Assembly (NCBI RefSeq): GCF_016469035.1
Contig: NZ_JAEHJZ010000004.1
Coordinates: 365,159 to 403,728 of the forward strand
Length of the DNA stretch: 38,570 nt
Source: Gelidibacter salicanalis
GTDB taxonomy: Bacteria > Bacteroidota > Bacteroidia > Flavobacteriales > Flavobacteriaceae
Direction: 5' to 3'
The position numbers and the translations under genes were made by a program. Positions 33,538-38,570 of the stretch are shown one piece after another. Position 1 is the stretch's first letter, and each line of letters starts with the position of its first letter. The notes under the pieces were generated by a model that saw only the letters and a list, made by a program, of their open reading frames with translations, was not told where the DNA came from and did no database searches.

Positions 33538-34203
33538 CTAATCTCTTTCTAGAATTTTAATGTCTTCTAACAGTTGTTCAATATCTTCCGGTTTTGTACC
33601 GTCATAAAACCCTCTAATTTGACGCTTCTTATCAATCAGCATAAAATTTTCAGTGTGGATCATATCGTAGGCATCACCATTACCATCGGTTTTAACGGCT
33701 AGATAGCTTTTTCTGGCGAGTTCATAAATTTGTTTTTTATCGCCAGTAACCAGATTCCATTTGGAATCAATGACGCCTTTTTCAACCGCATAGCGTTTCA
33801 ATTGGGCAACACTATCAATTTCTGGTGTTACAGAGTGGGACAGGAGCATGATCTCATCATCGGTCATGATCTTCTCTTGGATTTGCACCATATGATCGGT
33901 CATAATCGGACAAATGGTTTGGCAGGTGGTAAAAAAGAAATCTGCCACATAGATTTTATCTTTATAATCTTCTTGAGTGATGGTGTCTCCATTTTGATTG
34001 ATCAGACTAAAATCAGCAATTTTATGATACTTACTTTGATACTGCACGGTGCTGTCTACCATTTCAAAATTCACCATAGAAGGTTGGTAAATGGGAAGCA
34101 CCTTTTTGGGCGTTAGAATATTAAAAATGATGGTAACAATTATGACAGACAGGATCAGTAGTACGATTCCAAAATACTTATAGTCCTTAAAAAATGAGAG
34201 CAT
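33538..34203 (-). CDS. SCO1/SenC-family protein
   Basis: 221 residues from the ATG at 34203 (MLSFFKDYKYFGIVLLILSV, a membrane anchor). An ATG further upstream (34266) adds 21 charged residues before the anchor. Thioredoxin-like fold: VADFFFTTCQTICPIMTDHMVQIQEK with the CxxxC copper-binding cysteines, and MIHTENFMLID carrying the distal histidine. It delivers copper to, or reduces, the CuA site of cytochrome c oxidase, from the outer face of the inner membrane. No oxidase gene is in the window. Confidence 0.93.
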   Translation of the reverse strand: MLSFFKDYKYFGIVLLILSVIIVTIIFNILTPKKVLPIYQPSMVNFEMVDSTVQYQSKYHKIADFSLINQNGDTITQEDYKDKIYVADFFFTTCQTICPIMTDHMVQIQEKIMTDDEIMLLSHSVTPEIDSVAQLKRYAVEKGVIDSKWNLVTGDKKQIYELARKSYLAVKTDGNGDAYDMIHTENFMLIDKKRQIRGFYDGTKPEDIEQLLEDIKILERD

Positions 34204-34298
34204 TTTTAATGATTTTGAGGGTGTTTTGTAAGATTTCTGTGCAAAAATACGATAGATAAGCGTCAAAAAAGGTATTTTTAGTGCTAAAATCGGCTTTC

Positions 34299-36230
34299 AT
34301 GAAAAACATTTTGTCCCTTCTTCTGTTATGTGTTTTTTCAGGTATGTCCGCCCAAGATCATCCGTTGAAGGCCTTAAACGAAGCGGAAATGAAATCGGCA
34401 TTAAAACGGATGGAATTTCGGGCCAGTCCCAACACAGGAGATTATGATGTAAAATATCACCGTCTGGAGTTTGAAGTAGATCCTTCAGTGAAGCACATAC
34501 AAGGCACAGTAACCACCTATTTTGAAGCAAAATCACCTTTAGGTCAGATCACTTTTGATTTGGCAACCAACATGACCGTTTCTCAGGTGTTGCAGCGTGG
34601 AGAGCCTTTGGCTTTTACTCATAACGGTACTGAGGAACTTGTGATTACCTTGGGCAAAGAGCAAGTGGTAGGAGTTTTGGATTCCCTGACTATTAGCTAT
34701 TCAGGGAATCCGGTAAGTTCTGGTTTCGACTCTTTTGAAGTCAGTACACACAGTACAAAACCCATTTTATGGACACTTTCTGAGCCTTATGGCGCCAAAG
34801 ATTGGTGGCCATGTAAGCAAGATTTGATTGATAAAATTGACAGTATTGATGTGTATATTACATCGCCTAAAACCAATTCTAGTGGTGACAACTATGTTGC
34901 CGTTGCCAATGGTTTAGAACAATCCCAAACCATTACTGGAGCTACGAAAACCACACATTTTCAACATCACTATCCCATTCCTGCCTACTTGGTTGCCATT
35001 GCGGTTACCAATTATGCGGTCTATACGGATACCGTTCCCAATAATGGCAATCCGTTTGAGATTGTCAATTATGTATATCCAGAACATTTAGCAACTATAA
35101 AAACGCAAACACCAGTTACGGTACCTATTATGAATCTGTTCAGCAAACTTTTTGGAGCATATCCTTATGCCGATGAAAAGTATGGCCATGCGCAATTCGG
35201 TTGGAATGGTGGGATGGAACATACCACAGTGTCTTTTATGGGGAGTTTTGGGAGAAGTTTAATCGCCCACGAGTTAGGACACCAATGGTTTGGCAATAAA
35301 GTGACCTGTGGTAGTTGGCAGGACATTTGGCTCAATGAAGGGTTTGCTACCTATATGACCGGATTGGTAGTAGAGCATTTAGATGGAGAAACACCTTTTA
35401 AAATCTGGAAACAACAAACCGTAAATTCCATAACCTCCAGAAATGCCGGTGCGGTGTATGTTAAGGATTCCGATACGCTGAACGTAAATCGGGTGTTTGA
35501 TGGCCGATTGTCCTATAACAAAGGCGCCATGGTGCTGCATATGTTGCGAAAAAAAATAGGTGATGCCGTGTTCTATCAAGGGTTACAAAATTATCTCAAT
35601 CATCCAGACCATGCCTATGGGTATGCAAAAACGGAAGATTTATTGGCTATTATGAATGTGGCGAGCAATCAGGATTTATCTGAATTTTTTGAAGATTGGA
35701 TCTATGGTGAAGGCTATCCCATTTTTGATTTAAAATGGTATCAATCCAATCCCAAAGAAATCAACTTGATATTAAATCAAACCCAAAGTCATCCTTCTGT
35801 CTCCTTTTTTGAAACGGCGTTGCCGGTGCGGTTGCTTGGTGCTTCCGGAGAAAGATTGGATCTCGTTTTAGAGCATACAAAAAATCAAGAAAATTTCACC
35901 AAATCGGTCAATTTTAAGGTTGTTGAAGTTCTGGTCAACCCCGAGTTTGATGTGGTGTCAAAACATAATGCTCCCGTTTTGAGTGTTGATAGGCACTCTG
36001 TAGCTATGGAACTCTCAGTCTATCCAAATCCAACTTCCAATCGTATTACCATTAAAAAACCAGATCATCTTATGGTGGAACGCATCCATATTTATAATGT
36101 TTTGGGCCAGCAGTTGTATACGTCAGGTTGGACCAATAGCATTGACATGTCTTCATTTTCTTCAGGATTGTTCGTGATTGAACTTCAAACAAACATCGGT
36201 AACATTAATAAATCGGTGTTAAAAAACTAG
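34299..36230 (+). CDS. Secreted M1-family metallopeptidase with T9SS sorting domain
   Basis: 643 residues from the ATG at 34299, which gives a signal peptide (MKNILSLLLLCVFSGMSAQ); a GTG at 34281 adds six residues. Zinc site: IAHELGHQWFGN with LNEGFATYM 18 residues on. The exopeptidase motif, usually GAMEN, reads NGGMEHTTV, so the asparagine is histidine. About the last 80 residues are a T9SS type A sorting domain (VYPNPTSNRITIKKPD, YNVLGQQLYT, LFVIELQT, and a short basic end), which exports it through the outer membrane. It probably releases N-terminal residues from peptides outside the cell. Confidence 0.95.
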   Translation: MKNILSLLLLCVFSGMSAQDHPLKALNEAEMKSALKRMEFRASPNTGDYDVKYHRLEFEVDPSVKHIQGTVTTYFEAKSPLGQITFDLATNMTVSQVLQRGEPLAFTHNGTEELVITLGKEQVVGVLDSLTISYSGNPVSSGFDSFEVSTHSTKPILWTLSEPYGAKDWWPCKQDLIDKIDSIDVYITSPKTNSSGDNYVAVANGLEQSQTITGATKTTHFQHHYPIPAYLVAIAVTNYAVYTDTVPNNGNPFEIVNYVYPEHLATIKTQTPVTVPIMNLFSKLFGAYPYADEKYGHAQFGWNGGMEHTTVSFMGSFGRSLIAHELGHQWFGNKVTCGSWQDIWLNEGFATYMTGLVVEHLDGETPFKIWKQQTVNSITSRNAGAVYVKDSDTLNVNRVFDGRLSYNKGAMVLHMLRKKIGDAVFYQGLQNYLNHPDHAYGYAKTEDLLAIMNVASNQDLSEFFEDWIYGEGYPIFDLKWYQSNPKEINLILNQTQSHPSVSFFETALPVRLLGASGERLDLVLEHTKNQENFTKSVNFKVVEVLVNPEFDVVSKHNAPVLSVDRHSVAMELSVYPNPTSNRITIKKPDHLMVERIHIYNVLGQQLYTSGWTNSIDMSSFSSGLFVIELQTNIGNINKSVLKN

Positions 36231-36271
36231 CGATTAGAATCGCATTAGTTTCCTAACTGCACTTAAAAGAG

Positions 36272-36279
36272 TACTTTTG
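36272..36279 (+). promoter_or_regulatory. -7 box of the RseP gene
   Basis: TACTTTTG, perfect TAnnTTTG, 30 bases upstream of the ATG at 36310. It lies inside the upstream-extended open frame, so it also supports the later ATG. Confidence 0.5.
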
Positions 36280-36309
36280 TGCCTTATAATTTTTTTTTCA
36301 GAAAGATCA

Positions 36310-37650
36310 ATGGAATTTATTATTAAAATTTCTCAATTTTTATTGAGTTTGTCCCTTCTCATCGTATTGCACGAACTCGGACATTTTATACCAGCAAGAC
36401 TATTCAAAACACGCGTAGAAAAGTTCTACTTGTTTTTTGATATCAAATACAGTTTATTCAAGAAAAAGATAGGCGATACTGTTTATGGCATCGGGTGGTT
36501 GCCACTTGGAGGTTATGTAAAAATAGCCGGAATGATTGATGAAAGCATGGACAAGGAACAGATGGCCTTGCCGCCACAACCTTGGGAGTTTCGCGCTAAG
36601 CCGGCCTGGCAACGTTTAATTATCATGTTGGGTGGTGTAACGGTCAACTTTGTATTGGCGCTACTTATTTATATCGTTATGGCGTTTGCCTATGGTGATA
36701 CTGATATTTCTGCAGCAAGTATTAAGGACGGTTATTTGATTGATAATCCGCTATTGATCGATTTAGGTTTTCAGACTGGTGATGATATCGTGAAAGTTGG
36801 AGACACCAAGGTTGTTAACTATTCAGATGTGAACACCAATATCATAGGTGCTGAAACAGTAACAATTGAGCGTAATGGTGCTGAGCAAACGATTACGTTG
36901 CCTGAAGATTTTTTAGGACAATTATCGACGAGCAAGCACGAGGGATTGTTCAGCATAAGAAAGCCCTTTTTAGTAAATGCTGTAAGTGATACGTCGTTAA
37001 ATAAATCGGCAGATTTGAAGAAAGGCGATTTGGTGAAGTCTATCAATGGTAAATCAGTTGAATATTTTGACCAAGCTGAAGACGTTTTAAAGTCGTTTAA
37101 AGGACAAACCGTTGCCACAGAGATTGTAAGAAATGGCGAATCTAAGCGTATTGATCTACAAGTTGATGATACGGGCAAATTGGGTGTAGAAGTTGGCGGA
37201 TCATATAATGATATTGCCGCGCTAGGTTATTTTGACATTGTCAGAAAAGAATATACATTTGGTGAAAGCTTCGGAATTGGTCTTAACAGATTTACAAGCC
37301 AAATAACAGGTTATTTTACGCAATTGAAACTCATATTCAGTCCGAGTACGGGAGCTTACAAAGGGGTAGGTGGGTTTAAGGCCATCTTTGATGTCTTTCC
37401 AAGCACTTGGAGCTGGGAATATTTTTGGGGCATTACAGCGTTCCTTTCAATCATGCTCGGAGTGTTGAATTTATTGCCAATTCCTGCTTTAGATGGAGGA
37501 CATGTGATGTTTTTACTTTACGAAATGATATCAGGACGCACACCCTCAGAAAAGTTTTTGGAGCGTGCACAATTGGTTGGATTCGTGATTCTCATCATGT
37601 TAGTATTGTTCGCCAATGGGAATGATATTTTTAAAGCGATAACGGATTAA
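36310..37650 (+). CDS. rseP: RIP metalloprotease RseP (site-2 protease)
   Basis: 446 residues from the ATG at 36310 (MEFIIKISQFLLSL). The open frame extends 11 codons upstream, but a promoter box at 36272 lies there. HELGHFIPARLF at about 21-32 is the zinc motif in the first membrane segment, and NLLPIPALDGGHVMFLLYEM the LDG motif near the end. Two PDZ domains cover about residues 120-310 (GDDIVKVGDTKVVNYSDV and KKGDLVKSINGKSVEYFDQ). It cuts anti-sigma factors or signal-peptide remnants inside the membrane. Confidence 0.96.
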   Translation: MEFIIKISQFLLSLSLLIVLHELGHFIPARLFKTRVEKFYLFFDIKYSLFKKKIGDTVYGIGWLPLGGYVKIAGMIDESMDKEQMALPPQPWEFRAKPAWQRLIIMLGGVTVNFVLALLIYIVMAFAYGDTDISAASIKDGYLIDNPLLIDLGFQTGDDIVKVGDTKVVNYSDVNTNIIGAETVTIERNGAEQTITLPEDFLGQLSTSKHEGLFSIRKPFLVNAVSDTSLNKSADLKKGDLVKSINGKSVEYFDQAEDVLKSFKGQTVATEIVRNGESKRIDLQVDDTGKLGVEVGGSYNDIAALGYFDIVRKEYTFGESFGIGLNRFTSQITGYFTQLKLIFSPSTGAYKGVGGFKAIFDVFPSTWSWEYFWGITAFLSIMLGVLNLLPIPALDGGHVMFLLYEMISGRTPSEKFLERAQLVGFVILIMLVLFANGNDIFKAITD

Positions 37651-37667
37651 AAATATTTCAAAATTGT

Positions 37668-37698
37668 TTTGTTCAATTCAAAAATAGCAATATATTTG
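37668..37698 (+). promoter_or_regulatory. Promoter of the tRNA-Asn/GIY-YIG unit
   Basis: TTTG at 37668-37671, 19 bases, TATATTTG at 37691-37698. An almost ideal Bacteroidota promoter. Transcription would start near 37705, reading the broken tRNA piece, the GIY-YIG gene and then the intact tRNA-Asn. Confidence 0.65.
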
Positions 37699-37720
37699 CA
37701 ACCTCAAAATAGGTAATATA

Positions 37721-37767
37721 CCTTCCTCCTTAGCTCATCCCGATAGCTATCGGGAGGTTAGAGCATC
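37721..37767 (+). pseudogene. 5' fragment of tRNA-Asn, broken in the D arm
   Basis: CCTTCCTCCTTAGCTCA is identical at 37721-37737 and 38080-38096 (5' half of the intact tRNA plus 3 flanking bases). After an 18-base palindrome in place of GTT, GGTTAGAGCATC (37756-37767) matches 38100-38111. The match stops before the anticodon arm. It cannot make a tRNA. Confidence 0.85.
37738..37755. repeat. Perfect 18-base palindrome inside the tRNA fragment
   Basis: TCCCGATAGCTATCGGGA replaces the GTT of the D loop. Perfect self-complement. A related hairpin lies at 4089-4105. Such TCCCGA palindromes are common dispersed repeats in flavobacteria. Confidence 0.75.
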
Positions 37768-37794
37768 GGAGAGAAAACGTTCTTTAATAAAAAA

Positions 37795-38079
37795 ATGAAT
37801 TGTGTTTACATCTTGTATTCTGAGAGCCTTGACAAATATTATGTTGGAGAGGCATCAAATATAGATGAACGGGTTGAACAACATAATTCTGGTTTTTATA
37901 ATACTGCTTTTACTAAACAAGTTTCTGATTGGAAATTATTCCATGTCATGGGTTGCGAGGATAGAGTTCAGGCGAGAAAAATAGAAACACACATCAAAAA
38001 AATGAAAAGCAAAACTTATATTCAGAATTTGAAAAAATATCCTGAAATATTAGAAAAGCTTAAAAGTAAATATAATTAA
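37795..38079 (+). CDS. GIY-YIG nuclease family protein
   Basis: 94 residues, all one GIY-YIG domain: CVYILYSESLDKYYVGEASNIDERVEQHNSG (the YIL...YYVG core with the conserved arginine), then DWKLFHVMGCEDRVQARKIETHIKKMKSKTYI, where the glutamate in RKIETHIK is the metal ligand. It is the YhbQ/UPF0213-like stand-alone type. It lies between a broken tRNA-Asn 5' piece and the intact tRNA-Asn, 3 bases before the latter, and is expected to be in the same transcript. A nuclease acting on DNA or RNA; the target is not known. Confidence 0.92.
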   Translation: MNCVYILYSESLDKYYVGEASNIDERVEQHNSGFYNTAFTKQVSDWKLFHVMGCEDRVQARKIETHIKKMKSKTYIQNLKKYPEILEKLKSKYN

Positions 38080-38082
38080 CCT

Positions 38083-38156
38083 TCCTCCTTAGCTCAGTTG
38101 GTTAGAGCATCTGACTGTTAATCAGAGGGTCCTTGGTTCGAGCCCAAGAGGAGGAG
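38083..38156 (+). tRNA. tRNA-Asn (GTT)
   Basis: Acceptor stem TCCTCCT with AGGAGGA, D arm GCTC-AGTTGGTTA-GAGC, anticodon stem TCTGA-CTGTTAA-TCAGA with anticodon GTT, T arm CTTGG-TTCGAGC-CCAAG, discriminator G. CCA is not encoded (GCA follows). All four stems pair without mismatch. A strong terminator follows. Confidence 0.97.
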
Positions 38157-38163
38157 CAAACAA

Positions 38164-38192
38164 AGAGTTACATGAAAATGTAGCTCTTTTTT
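38164..38192 (+). terminator. Terminator behind tRNA-Asn
   Basis: AGAGTTACAT (38164-38173), loop GAAA, ATGTAGCTCT (38178-38187), a 10-bp stem with one G-T pair, then TTTTT. Rho-independent on the plus strand. Confidence 0.85.
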
Positions 38193-38275
38193 GTTTTTTG
38201 GTGGTTCCACATTCTTCTATCTTTCTAAATTATAGAACACTTTTCCAATTCCATAAGCAACTGACGGCTTTATTT

Positions 38276-38533
38276 TTAATTAGTAGAGTGCTTATTTGGT
38301 GTAAATATTTTTTTATCTGTGTCTTCTAACCAATATAGCAAATATGGAATATTGTTTGCATGTGTCCAGCCAAAAACTCGAAGCCCCATATTAAGCTCCC
38401 AAATAGCCTTTTTGTCTTCATCTTCTGGTAGTCTTGAAACTGCCATTAATGCTTCACTAAACTCTTTTTGAGTCGTTAAACTATCTACGGTTATAGGCAA
38501 TTCAGAGACTTTTAATATTTCCGCCCTATTCAT
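38276..38533 (-). CDS. Hypothetical protein
   Basis: 85 residues, MNRAEILKVSELPITVDSLT... to KKIFTPNKHSTN. I do not recognise it. It is mostly hydrophilic with helix-like stretches (QKEFSEALMAVSRLP, KKAIWELNMGLRVFGW) and has no signal or membrane segment. The reading frame stays open for seven codons upstream of the ATG before a TAG, and no other start is seen, so the protein is likely complete. It is close to the window end, so its neighbours are unknown. Confidence 0.5.
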   Translation of the reverse strand: MNRAEILKVSELPITVDSLTTQKEFSEALMAVSRLPEDEDKKAIWELNMGLRVFGWTHANNIPYLLYWLEDTDKKIFTPNKHSTN

Positions 38534-38570
38534 GGCTTCGTTAAAATAGGGTAACTATTCAGGCTTCAAT

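Noticed and set aside
36277-36309. Longer RseP start (MCLIIFFSERS).
   Set aside because: It overlaps the promoter box at 36272-36279 and spoils the normal start of the first membrane segment.

Overview
This AT-rich window comes from the chromosome of a flavobacterium (Bacteroidota, most likely Flavobacteriaceae). The evidence is a type IX secretion (T9SS) sorting tail on a secreted aminopeptidase, many promoters of the Bacteroidota type (TAnnTTTG at -7, some with TTG about 20 bases upstream), an S46 dipeptidyl-peptidase, gene starts without Shine-Dalgarno sequences, a fused HemC-HemD, and repeat families typical of this group. Almost all of it is housekeeping and metal physiology. There is no phage, plasmid or transposase.

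Layout. (1) 0.1-7.1 kb is a heme locus: hemA and a fused hemCD on the minus strand, divergent from a PchR-like AraC regulator, hemH, a MATE transporter and hemJ. An FNR/CRP-like palindrome lies on the regulator's promoter. (2) 7.2-9.6 kb holds an orphan NtrY-like histidine kinase and an enoyl-CoA hydratase. (3) 9.9-14.0 kb holds an S46 peptidase, a PA0069-type radical SAM protein and an HD-domain protein. (4) 14.0-14.84 kb is a tandem array of GxxExxY units: one intact gene, two remnants, and a shared leader repeat that also occurs at 9.58-9.79 kb. (5) 14.84-18.5 kb holds acyl-ACP desaturase and PlsC (membrane lipid), a Cys-rich exported protein, a bacilliredoxin and a TerB/DnaJ protein. (6) 18.7-24.3 kb is a peptidoglycan-peptide cluster: dipeptide epimerase, an alpha-oxoamine-synthase-like PLP enzyme, DacB, M14 carboxypeptidase and an amidase.

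(7) 24.5-30.6 kb is a Mn/Zn/Fe ABC import operon (outer-membrane barrel, TroA-like lipoprotein, ATPase, and two permeases that both carry a cytosolic winged-helix tail), divergent from a DtxR/MntR repressor. Structured elements sit between its genes. (8) 30.6-33.4 kb is feoA-feoB-feoB-associated Cys protein with a clear promoter. Four evenly spaced palindromic repeats nearby look like a CRISPR but are not one. (9) 33.5-37.7 kb holds SCO1/SenC, a secreted M1 peptidase and RseP. (10) 37.7-38.2 kb: a GIY-YIG nuclease gene sits between a tRNA promoter plus a broken 5' piece of tRNA-Asn and the intact tRNA-Asn.

Functionally, heme synthesis, ferrous iron uptake and the metal ABC importer form an iron/manganese/heme supply theme. 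The wall-peptide genes form a second catabolic theme. The least explained structures are the tRNA-Asn/GIY-YIG unit, the GxxExxY array with its phased leader, and the two permeases with winged-helix tails.
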